Assembly: GCA_948579315.1 (NCBI GenBank)
Contig: CAPAOL010000056.1
Location: forward strand, 1 to 18,014
Direction: 5' to 3'
DNA: 18,014 bases
DNA from: an uncultured Phocaeicola sp.
Lineage (GTDB): Bacteria; Bacteroidota; Bacteroidia; Bacteroidales; Bacteroidaceae
A program made the translations under genes and the position numbers. The notes below the pieces were generated by a model. That model did not search any database. It saw nothing but the letters and a program-made list of their open reading frames with translations, and was not told the origin of the DNA. Below are positions 9,120-14,881 of the stretch, piece after piece. Position 1 is the first letter of the stretch, and every line of letters begins with the position of its first letter.

Positions 9120-9326
9120 TCAATACCTTTCGATACCTGTTCCCAACCACTGTGCCATACGGGGCTTACCATAAAAATAATAAAACAGCAATCCTACCCA
9201 ACTGGTGAAAACCACCAATACGATGGCTATCAGTTTCCTCTCTGCCGGTGCATGAATGCGCCATATTTCCAAAGCGGCCCTGATAGTCAGCACCAGTCCA
9301 ACAATCCATATTACGAATCCAACCAT
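9120..9326 (-). CDS. Small two-helix membrane protein, PLDc_N-like
   Basis: This 68-residue peptide has two hydrophobic helices: MVGFVIWIVGLVLTIRAALE, then KLIAIVLVVFTSWVGLLFYY. The linker IWRIHAPAERK and the ending YYFYGKPRMAQW resemble the phospholipase D N-terminal membrane domain (PLDc_N: an I-x-R linker, a second helix, then a Y-x-x-x-GK/R exit). Stand-alone copies without any nuclease domain are common. No catalytic HKD motif is present, so it is not an enzyme. It is the last gene of the minus-strand stress run, 51 bases after the lipoprotein gene. Confidence 0.7.
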   Translation of the reverse strand: MVGFVIWIVGLVLTIRAALEIWRIHAPAERKLIAIVLVVFTSWVGLLFYYFYGKPRMAQWLGTGIERY

Positions 9327-9377
9327 AATTTATTCACATGTAAGGTTTACTACTGGCAAAATAATAAATTACAAAAA

Positions 9378-9674
9378 TCAGCCAAGTTTTTTACTTGCTT
9401 CCTTTTTAATTTCATTATATCCTTTCTTTATTTCCTTTTGAGCCTTCTCAGCCCCTTGCTTGACATCTTTCTTTGTATCTTTCCATGCATCCTTTACTGC
9501 ATCAGCGCTGTCTTCTGCCTTATCGGAAATTTTGTCTGCGGCATCATTGATGTCTTTTTTCACTTTTTCCACCTGGTACTTTGCCCGGTCCTGTTCTCTT
9601 TTGTCACGACAGGACGTGAAGGACACCACAAACGTCAATACAAAAACTATTAATAATATTTTTTTCATATTCAT
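9378..9674 (-). CDS. Small helical lipoprotein
   Basis: The protein has 98 residues from the ATG at 9674, or 96 from the ATG at 9668, which gives the more usual MKKILLIVFVLTFVVSF signal. A lipobox FTSC places the lipidated Cys at about residue 22. The mature part is almost wholly charged and predicted helical, with Ala/Lys/Asp repeats (DAADKISDKAEDSADAVKDA) of the 11-residue kind seen in LEA-like, YtxH-like and apolipoprotein-like stress proteins. Like the YtxH-like gene in the same run, it probably acts at the envelope under stress. A terminator hairpin at 9694-9724 separates it from the microprotein gene, so it may have its own promoter or depend on read-through. Confidence 0.82.
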   Translation of the reverse strand: MNMKKILLIVFVLTFVVSFTSCRDKREQDRAKYQVEKVKKDINDAADKISDKAEDSADAVKDAWKDTKKDVKQGAEKAQKEIKKGYNEIKKEASKKLG

Positions 9675-9693
9675 ACTGTTTTAATGATTAAAA

Positions 9694-9724
9694 GACTGTC
9701 CGGAAACCGGATTCCCGGACAGTC
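9694..9724 (-). terminator. Hairpin terminator after the microprotein gene
   Basis: GACTGTCCGG (9694-9703) and CCGGACAGTC (9715-9724) form a perfect 10-bp stem with an 11-nt loop. Read on the minus strand it is followed by TTTTAATCATTAAAA, so it fits rho-independent termination or attenuation of the catalase/microprotein message before the lipoprotein gene. Confidence 0.75.
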
Positions 9725-9750
9725 CATACAAATTTCAAGGTTCTAAGTTC

Positions 9751-9861
9751 TTACTTCTTCTCTGCTTTCTTGCATGAGGCAGAAGACTTACATTCTTGGG
9801 CATGGGCACTCTTTTTTGTGCTCTTTGCCTCTTCCTGTTTCTTTTCTGTTTTCTTGGTCAT
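9751..9861 (-). CDS. 36-residue Lys-rich microprotein with two cysteines
   Basis: From ATG at 9861 to TAA at 9753-9751 the minus strand encodes MTKKTEKKQEEAKSTKKSAH..., ending ...SCKKAEKK. It has about 13 Lys, six Glu, several Ser and two Cys (ECKSSASCK), with no hydrophobic segment. Three points favour a real gene: it fills the space between the catalase stop (58 bases upstream) and a perfect terminator hairpin downstream, its frame is uninterrupted, and its A/T-rich leader ATTTTAATT-ATG looks like those of its neighbours. The function is unknown. A soluble, disordered, metal- or thiol-active peptide made with the manganese catalase is possible, but inferred. Confidence 0.62.
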   Translation of the reverse strand: MTKKTEKKQEEAKSTKKSAHAQECKSSASCKKAEKK

Positions 9862-9919
9862 AATTAAAATGGTTTATGGTTAATAATTACAACGGATTTA
9901 AACCGATGTTCTTTTCAAA

Positions 9920-10852
9920 TCACTGATACTTGCACCAAGACATCTCCTTCTTGGGAGTAGACGCCAGCACCTGCCCGCTACGCTCCTTGGACAATTGTGC
10001 TTCTTTTCTGGCAATCTCTTTTTCCGACCGGTCGGTACCTTCCGGTTTTCGATCCAGCAATCCATCCGTGCTTCTCACTTCTTCAAGTGGTTGTTCTATA
10101 TATTGCCACTGTTCCTTTAGCTGCGTGCTCTCCCCTTCATTCCAAGGTCCACGAGCGTCATCGCCTTTCGACAGATCAAAATATAAATTGCTGTATTTGG
10201 GAGATGTTTGAAATACTCCAGGCGGGAAATTGGGCTGAATTGTTTCCAAAGCAGCCTCAAACTGCTGGTAATGTGTCACTTCACGAGTCATGAGAAAACC
10301 AAGCGTTTCCTTTACCAAAGGATCGTCCGTCAACTGGAGAAGATTTTCATAGCCTATTTTGGCGCGTGCCTCTCCTGCCATGTTGGAACGAAGATCCACC
10401 GTCAATTCTGCCGTAGCAGACACATAGGTGGCACACCAAGGATTTCCGTTACTGTCTGTCAAAGCCGGACTGCCGGGGGCTCCTACCAAAAATTGTGGAT
10501 TGGTGAATGCCTGATGGATCAGGTCCTCTTTAGCAGACTTACCGCTCATCATCGTGCGGAGCGGCGTATCTTCAAGCGCATTCTTCATTTCTCCATTCAC
10601 CGGTCCCAAAAGCATCTGAATCGTGGCCCCTACAATCTCCAGATGTCCGAACTCTTCTGTGGCAATATCCATCAACATATCATATTTATCAGGGAATGGA
10701 TTGTGACAACTGAAAGCCTGCACAAAATATTGCAAGGCGGATTTCAATTCTCCATTCGCACCGCCGAATGCTTCAAGCATCACACGTGCAAAACGCGGAT
10801 CGGGTTGTGAAACCCGGGCGTTGAACTGCAAATCTTTTACATGATAAAACAT
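9920..10852 (-). CDS. Manganese (non-haem) catalase
   Basis: This 310-residue protein should disproportionate hydrogen peroxide using a dimanganese centre in a four-helix bundle. The metal ligands known from Lactobacillus manganese catalase (Glu35, Glu66, His69, Glu148, His181) have clear matches: Glu35 (GANGEL), Glu66/Glu67 with His70 (TEEFGH), Glu149 (TAEL) and His194 (EVTHYQQFE). Family markers such as GEARAKIGYENLL and NPWCATYV are also present. The last 50 residues are a charged, Glu/Lys-rich extension ending KKEMSWCKYQ. No signal peptide is seen, so the enzyme is cytoplasmic. It follows the Cys-containing unknown gene by 32 bases and precedes the microprotein, consistent with one transcript. 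Confidence 0.93.
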   Translation of the reverse strand: MFYHVKDLQFNARVSQPDPRFARVMLEAFGGANGELKSALQYFVQAFSCHNPFPDKYDMLMDIATEEFGHLEIVGATIQMLLGPVNGEMKNALEDTPLRTMMSGKSAKEDLIHQAFTNPQFLVGAPGSPALTDSNGNPWCATYVSATAELTVDLRSNMAGEARAKIGYENLLQLTDDPLVKETLGFLMTREVTHYQQFEAALETIQPNFPPGVFQTSPKYSNLYFDLSKGDDARGPWNEGESTQLKEQWQYIEQPLEEVRSTDGLLDRKPEGTDRSEKEIARKEAQLSKERSGQVLASTPKKEMSWCKYQ

Positions 10853-10884
10853 AATCTTTTCAATTTAAAGTCAATAATTCAGGT

Positions 10885-11181
10885 TTATTCAGGTGAGTCT
10901 TCCATACACCCGCCCAGTTTATACAACTCAAATTCATACTTCCTTATGTAGGAACAGTCTGCATCACATATCTTTTTTTGATCCGCCCTGCTGCCGGCAG
11001 ACGGCATGCACCTGTTTCCAAACAATCTGCCACAACGAAGCCTGTATGCCTCGAGAGCTTTCTTTTTCTCCTCGTTACAGCCTTCAGCGTATGCCAACAG
11101 GCACATCCGGTACAGTTGTTCATAATTTTCCCATCTGCCATTGGACGGCAATTGACGTTTCAAATGTTCCTTCCATTTCAT
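10885..11181 (-). CDS. Unknown cysteine-containing small protein
   Basis: I chose the ATG at 11181 (MKWKEHLKRQLPSNGRWENY, 98 residues). A longer version would need a TTG start at 11202. The protein has no signal peptide or membrane helix. It is basic, with helices rich in Lys/Arg/Glu and a Cys cluster: Cys in YRMCLLAYAEGC, LRCG, NRCM, and then CDADCSY and GGCM towards the C-terminus. I recognise no family. Cys pairs next to a catalase hint at metal or redox binding, but this is only inference. It lies 36 bases after the YtxH-like gene and 32 before the catalase gene, so it is probably in the same operon. Confidence 0.72.
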   Translation of the reverse strand: MKWKEHLKRQLPSNGRWENYEQLYRMCLLAYAEGCNEEKKKALEAYRLRCGRLFGNRCMPSAGSRADQKKICDADCSYIRKYEFELYKLGGCMEDSPE

Positions 11182-11217
11182 AAGCGTATGAGTTATTAGC
11201 AAGTTATCTGTTCCGAT

Positions 11218-11514
11218 TTATTTCTTAGCTTCGGAAGCCATTGCATGCATTTTGTTCTTAAAATCGTCTGTTTTCTCAGCAAGGCCGAATGCCTTGTCGG
11301 CCATCTTATCCGCTACGGTCTTTCCAGCATCCACCGCTTTTTCTTTGGCTTCATCCAACATGTCTTCCGCCTGGCCGGTTATCTTATGAAAGGTGTCACA
11401 TACTTTTTCCTTCAGTTTCTTGGCTTTTGAAGTACGTGAAAAACGGTAAGCCAAAGCACCGATGACCGAACCTACTCCCAGACCGATCCATAAACTAGAA
11501 TTTCTATTTTCCAT
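11218..11514 (-). CDS. YtxH-like general-stress protein
   Basis: The ATG at 11514 gives 98 residues (MENRNSSLWIGLGVGSVIGA); the frame can only be extended by a TTG start. One Gly-rich N-terminal membrane helix (LWIGLGVGSVIGALAY) is followed by basic residues (RTSKAKKLKEK) and a long amphipathic helix of Ala/Lys/Asp repeats (EKAVDAGKTVADKMADKAFG). This is the plan of YtxH-domain proteins, which are induced by general stress in other phyla. It sits 30 bases after the GlsB-like gene and 36 before the unknown Cys protein on the same strand. Confidence 0.82.
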   Translation of the reverse strand: MENRNSSLWIGLGVGSVIGALAYRFSRTSKAKKLKEKVCDTFHKITGQAEDMLDEAKEKAVDAGKTVADKMADKAFGLAEKTDDFKNKMHAMASEAKK

Positions 11515-11544
11515 AATCAAGTTGTTTTTAAATGGTTAAAATAA

Positions 11545-11802
11545 TTAAAGGTCAATTCTCTTTTTGTTATTAAACAATGAAACAATCCACAACAAAACGA
11601 CAGCTCCTACAATTGAAGTTATCAGACTGCCCAACAGACCTGTCGTTGCGATTCCCAGCAGACCGAACACCCATCCACCCAAAACACCGCCGACAACACC
11701 TACCAGCAGATTAGTAAACAGGCCAAAGCCGCCGCCCCGCATAAATTTGCCAGCAACGAATCCGGCAAGAATTCCGATAATAATGTACCATAGAAAATAC
11801 AT
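11545..11802 (-). CDS. GlsB/YeaQ/YmgE-family stress membrane protein
   Basis: This 85-residue protein has three Gly-rich membrane helices (MYFLWYIIIGILAGFVAGKF; NLLVGVVGGVLGGWVFGLLG; SLITSIVGAVVLLWIVSLFN) and a short basic tail NNKKRIDL. The GFVAGKFMRGGGFG loop and GVVGGVLGGWVFG segment are diagnostic of the family formerly called transglycosylase-associated protein. Members are induced by acid, osmotic or stationary-phase stress; their molecular role is not settled. It is the first gene of the minus-strand stress cassette. Confidence 0.9.
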   Translation of the reverse strand: MYFLWYIIIGILAGFVAGKFMRGGGFGLFTNLLVGVVGGVLGGWVFGLLGIATTGLLGSLITSIVGAVVLLWIVSLFNNKKRIDL

Positions 11803-11837
11803 AGGCTGATTTTTTTAAGTTATACACTCGGTTTAGA

Positions 11838-11851
11838 ATTTACATGTAAAT
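11838..11851. promoter_or_regulatory. 14-bp perfect palindrome upstream of the stress cassette
   Basis: ATTTACATGTAAAT reads the same on both strands and lies 36 bp upstream of the GlsB-like start, where a promoter for the cassette should be. This is the size and symmetry of a dimeric regulator's operator. No clear TAnnTTTG box is seen on the minus strand. Confidence 0.4.
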
Positions 11852-12256
11852 ATAGAAATTGATATATCATCACTTTATCCGTCCGGGGGAGTTTGAAAAT
11901 AAACAAGCTATTGCCCTGATGACAGGACTGACTACCAGTCTGGCCCGCAAATCAAAACTTAAACTTTTCATGGCTATAAATTCTAATAATGAAACAATCC
12001 TGATATTTTACTATCTCAAAACAATGCGGTTTTAATCAGTTACAACAATCCGAACCCCATATACCCCATTTTTCATAAACTGGCAATTCGGCATACAACC
12101 AACTCTAACCCATGTCATATACTGAGAAACAAAGCATTAAAAAAATAGTTCAGGATATAAAAACGGAATTAACATCATTTTCTACTTTATGAAAAAATAA
12201 AAAAAGAGCACTCATATTAGTACAAACATTCCATACGTATGTAACTATATATAGCA

Positions 12257-12280
12257 AACAAATGTAGCCAAACATTTGTT
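12257..12280. repeat. Inverted repeat ahead of the beta-barrel gene
   Basis: AACAAATGT (12257-12265) and ACATTTGTT (12272-12280) are perfect 9-bp inverted repeats with a 6-nt spacer. The flanks GCA and GTTTGC extend the pairing with a 3-nt bulge. The repeat ends 11 bases before the G9 run, so it could be an operator or a leader hairpin of the downstream gene. Confidence 0.45.
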
Positions 12281-12291
12281 GTTTGCTTCAA

Positions 12292-12300
12292 GGGGGGGGG
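12292..12300 (+). repeat. G9 homopolymer in the leader of the beta-barrel gene
   Basis: Nine consecutive G residues lie 45 bases before the ATG at 12346, in otherwise A/T-rich sequence. Such tracts change length by slipped-strand mispairing. Because the tract is not inside the gene, any effect would be on promoter spacing, leader structure or mRNA level, not on reading frame. Confidence 0.7.
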
Positions 12301-12345
12301 ACCCTTCTTTAAAAAAAAACATTTTATTAACTAAATGCTTTAATT

Positions 12346-12861
12346 ATGAAAAATTTAATTTTACTGGCCATGATTACACTGGCATCAGTGGGCATGAATG
12401 CCCAAACAGTAAAAGGAGAAGGCTCCTTAATGGGAAATGTCGGTTATCAGACCAATTATGAAAGATTCGGTCTGGGAGTACAGGGACGCTATGCGATAGC
12501 AAATAATCTTCGGATTGCTCCGGATGTAACTTTCTACTTTCCTAAAGACAAAATTACCGGTCTGGATGTAAATGTGAATTTCCATTATGTATTCAACTTT
12601 AAAGAAGACGGACAGGGATTTTCTGTCTATCCTCTTGCAGGCATCGGTATGCAAAACAATTTCTATGGAAAAAAGAGTGTGGAAACAAACGGACAAGAAG
12701 TGGAAATAGACCGGAGTAACTCTACCAAATTCGCCTTCAACTTGGGAGGAGGTATCACATTGCCTATTTCCGAACGCAGTTATCTGAATGCTGAAGCGAA
12801 GTTTATGTTTGCCAAAGATGACAATGCATCAATTATGCTGGGATATGGGTATCGTTTCTAA
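12346..12861 (+). CDS. Small outer-membrane beta-barrel protein
   Basis: This 171-residue protein has a signal peptide (MKNLILLAMITLASVGMNAQ) and then eight or so amphipathic strands with turns rich in Gly/Asn/Asp, for example GSLMGNVGYQTNYERFGLGV, LDVNVNFHYVFNF and FSVYPLAGIGMQ. It ends LGYGYRF; a C-terminal Phe is the classic Bam-targeting signal for outer-membrane barrels. The length and pattern fit the OMP beta-barrel (PF13505-type) family. Function is unknown: porin, adhesin or surface antigen are all possible. It stands alone, with an unusual G9 tract and an inverted repeat in its leader. Confidence 0.88.
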   Translation: MKNLILLAMITLASVGMNAQTVKGEGSLMGNVGYQTNYERFGLGVQGRYAIANNLRIAPDVTFYFPKDKITGLDVNVNFHYVFNFKEDGQGFSVYPLAGIGMQNNFYGKKSVETNGQEVEIDRSNSTKFAFNLGGGITLPISERSYLNAEAKFMFAKDDNASIMLGYGYRF

Positions 12862-12896
12862 AAAAGGCAGGATATCCTAGTCTATTTTTTTATTCT

Positions 12897-12972
12897 TTCA
12901 GGCATGGATTAAATGGATTCCCACGTTTCTACAATTTTATGTTACGTTTGGCCATATGGCTCCATGCCTGAA
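12897..12972. repeat. 12-bp inverted repeat at the broken transposase end
   Basis: TTCAGGCATGGA (12897-12908) is the exact reverse complement of TCCATGCCTGAA (12961-12972), with 52 bases between. It straddles the point where the transposase reading frame departs from the family, so it may be a scar of the deletion that removed the 3' end of the IS, or a stem-loop acting on the beta-barrel message. Confidence 0.45.
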
Positions 12973-13550
12973 GACGCTTGAAGAATATATCCAAAAGCCC
13001 TTTTAATCTTGTCAGTTACTTCTCCACGATATCCGGCATCTGCCAAGACTACTTTGATATTACAACAGAGTTCCCTAAGACATCTTACCAGCAGATAAGC
13101 CGCCTTGCTATCATGCACACAAGCAATCGTCACCATGACAGCAACTAGAAAACCATTTTTATCTACCACTACATGACTTTTGACTCCTTTTACTTTCTTG
13201 TTGCCGTCAATGCCGTTAAGAGAACGGTTATCACCCCAAAGTACACTTTGACTGTCCATAATACCCAGGCTTGCTTCTGCTTTTTGTCCCATTTTTACAC
13301 GTACTTTTTCTCATAAGTTATTCAATAACAAATCAAATTCGCCTAAAGAAGACCATTTGCGATAGTAGTAGTGAACCAACTCCTAAGGAGCAAAACTAGA
13401 AGGGAGTATACGCCACTGACAATCTGTTTTCACTATATAGAAAATAACATTCCATATTTCACGCAAATCATATTTTCGTTTCCTTTCTTGTAGGTTCAAG
13501 ATTTTCTTGATAACTTACCACTGTGTTTCTTCTAAATCCGTCGAATACAT
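12942..13550 (-). pseudogene. IS5-type (IS427/IS1031-like) transposase remnant
   Basis: From an ATG at 13550 one minus-strand frame of 203 codons reads as an IS5-group DDE transposase. It starts MYSTDLEETQW, continues WRILPSSFAP and HYYYRKWSSLGEFD, and has the first catalytic Asp in GIMDSQSV. The GIDGNKKVKGVKSHVVVDKN block and the second Asp in LADAGYRGE follow. Three in-frame stops interrupt it: TAA at 13517-13515, TAG at 13385-13383 and TGA at 13313-13311, without a frameshift. After GYILQ it leaves the family and ends within 15 residues, so the C-terminal third with the catalytic Glu is missing. No terminal inverted repeats were found. It is a dead, 3'-truncated insertion beside the defence operon. 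Confidence 0.85.
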
Positions 13551-13639
13551 AATTATTTGAAGCTTGGTAACTAAAAATAATCATTTTCCCGGAAAGCAGA
13601 AACACACTTGAACCGAATGATATTCTATATTTTTTTAAT

Positions 13640-13677
13640 TATCAAATCAAATACGTTCTATTATTTGTGATTTGATA
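13640..13677. repeat. Long hairpin-forming inverted repeat
   Basis: TATCAAATCAAATA (13640-13653) pairs with TATT (13662-13665) and TGATTTGATA (13668-13677): a 14-bp A/T-rich stem with a 2-nt bulge and an 8-nt loop. No T run follows on either strand, so it is not a standard terminator. An operator or recombination site is possible. Confidence 0.5.
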
Positions 13678-13865
13678 CCATAAAGTTCCCATAAAAAGTA
13701 ATCGACAAGTATCGTCATTAGAGTCAATGATACGAAAAATAGAAGTTGACACATAAAAATGTCGATAAAAGAAGTATACGTAGTCGTAATTGACGTTTTG
13801 CTCACTTTTTTGTGGCGAATTGCAACATTTAACCTTCTTGGTCAATTATATTCTCTAAATATACT

Positions 13866-13873
13866 TATCTTTG
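13866..13873 (+). promoter_or_regulatory. Bacteroides -7 box of the XRE/DUF2971/hsdM operon
   Basis: TATCTTTG matches TAnnTTTG exactly and lies 26 bases before the ATG of the XRE gene. The nearest TTG is about 25 bases upstream (13838-13840), too far for an ideal -33 box, so the promoter may need an activator or be weak. Confidence 0.45.
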
Positions 13874-13899
13874 TAACCATGTAATGGATATATAATAAT

Positions 13900-14103
13900 A
13901 TGGAGCGCAAATTACTGAATCGAATCAAAGTCGTTCTCGCAGAGAAAAACAAGAGCAATAAATGGCTCTCGGAACAATTGGATAAGGATCCTGCCATAAT
14001 TTCTAAATGGGTTACAAATACAACGCAGCCCAATGTTGAGATGCTGATCCAAATAGCAAAAGTTCTGGATGTGTCTGTGGATGACTTGCTGAGAACTGAA
14101 TGA
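13900..14103 (+). CDS. XRE-family helix-turn-helix regulator
   Basis: This 67-residue protein consists only of a Cro/C1-type DNA-binding domain: NRIKVVLAEKNKSNKWLSEQ, then LDKDPAIISKWVTNTTQPNV (recognition helix), then MLIQIAKVLDVSVDDLL. It is complete for the class and needs no further domain to bind DNA as a dimer. Its TGA overlaps the ATG of the DUF2971 gene by 2 bases (ATGA), which implies translational coupling and one message. A role as the operon's own regulator, like the C proteins of restriction-modification systems, is likely but inferred. Confidence 0.88.
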   Translation: MERKLLNRIKVVLAEKNKSNKWLSEQLDKDPAIISKWVTNTTQPNVEMLIQIAKVLDVSVDDLLRTE

Positions 14104-14876
14104 ATAAATTTATGGGAGAAGCAAAACTATATAAGTACTTGGATTTTAACGGTGGGTTGATGATGCTGCATTATGGCAATCTTCAATTCACTAACGCTAC
14201 GCAATTAAATGACCCGTTTGATTGCCATCCCTCGTTAATTGATTTTTCCGATGTTCCGAAAGAAGCATGTGGAGGATGGACTCCGGAAATAATTGAAGAA
14301 TTGAGAAGAGATCCATTTCGTAGAACCAGAGAAGAGGCATGGATATGTAGTCTTTCTAAGATATATGATTCAATTTTGATGTGGAGCTATTACAGCAAGC
14401 ATAAAGGTATTTGCATCGGTCTGGATATGGAGAAAGTTAGAAAGTATCTTTCTCGTATATATGGCAATGTCATGATCGGCTGCTCGGAAGTGGAGGTACA
14501 ATATAAAGATATTGTAGAGAAGCCCGATTATTTCAGGGATGCAAAAGACTTTTTCCATTATCAAATATCTACAAAAGCAAAGGCATGGGAACATGAACAA
14601 GAGGTCAGATTGTTTATTTTAAATCCTTCTCCCGCATATATGGCATTATTGCCAGGGCAAAATGACGATAAAGGTCCAATTGATTGGAAAGAAGTAAGAG
14701 CATTCCCCGAAATTGGAGGAGAGTGTTTCGAATCCGTTTATCTGGGAATCAATATGGATGTCGAAGAAAAATCAAAAATAATCCGTGTTGCCCGAAAGCT
14801 GAATCCCGACATTAAGATTTTCCAAATGGAGATTGATGCAAATGCTTTTAGGTTAAACACCAAACTAATAGAGTAA
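14100..14876 (+). CDS. DUF2971 family protein
   Basis: This 258-residue protein carries the family's marks: LYKYLDFNGG near the start, LQFTNATQLNDPFDC (NDPFD at residues 37-41), CSLS at 83-86, MWSYYSKHKGICIGLDM at 94-110 and KAWEHEQEVRLF at 161-172. The biochemical activity of DUF2971 is not known to me; conserved Tyr, Trp, His and Glu positions would allow an enzyme. An alternative start at the ATG at 14112 (MGEAKL) would drop the overlap with the XRE gene. It is joined to hsdM by a 5-base gap, so it belongs to the same operon. Pairing with an XRE protein also resembles a toxin/regulator module, but nothing here proves toxicity. Confidence 0.85.
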   Translation: MNKFMGEAKLYKYLDFNGGLMMLHYGNLQFTNATQLNDPFDCHPSLIDFSDVPKEACGGWTPEIIEELRRDPFRRTREEAWICSLSKIYDSILMWSYYSKHKGICIGLDMEKVRKYLSRIYGNVMIGCSEVEVQYKDIVEKPDYFRDAKDFFHYQISTKAKAWEHEQEVRLFILNPSPAYMALLPGQNDDKGPIDWKEVRAFPEIGGECFESVYLGINMDVEEKSKIIRVARKLNPDIKIFQMEIDANAFRLNTKLIE

Positions 14877-14881
14877 ATACG

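Larger units (their letters stand above)
11803..12345. other. Divergent regulatory region, about 540 bp
   Basis: This A/T-rich spacer separates the minus-strand stress cassette from the plus-strand beta-barrel gene. It holds a 14-bp palindrome near the cassette (11838-11851), a GACTG/CAGTC hairpin around 11926-11940, a 10-bp palindrome CATACGTATG (12232-12241), a 9-bp inverted repeat (12257-12280) and a G9 run (12292-12300). Two tiny frames (11859-12035 with TTG; 12112-12192, 26 residues) are too short to support. Confidence 0.5.
13551..13899. other. Gap between IS remnant and defence operon
   Basis: No credible gene is seen; a 67-codon minus-strand frame is A/T-driven and unlike any family. 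The notable items are the long hairpin at 13640-13677 and the promoter-like box at 13866-13873. Confidence 0.45.

Noticed and set aside
11859..12035. 58-residue plus-strand frame starting with TTG (FENKQAIALMTGLTTSLARK)
   Set aside because: It reads like protein in part, but has no ATG start, no neighbours on its strand and no recognisable family.
12112..12192. 26-residue plus-strand frame MSYTEKQSIKKIVQDIKTEL
   Set aside because: Helical and plausible, but too short, with no ribosome-binding or terminator context; chance cannot be excluded.
12276..12461. Plus-strand 61-codon frame running through the G9 tract
   Set aside because: It overlaps the start of the beta-barrel gene in another frame and owes its glycines to the G run; no family features.
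13642..13845. Minus-strand 67-codon frame in the gap before the XRE gene
   Set aside because: It covers the hairpin repeat and is A/T-driven with no family resemblance.
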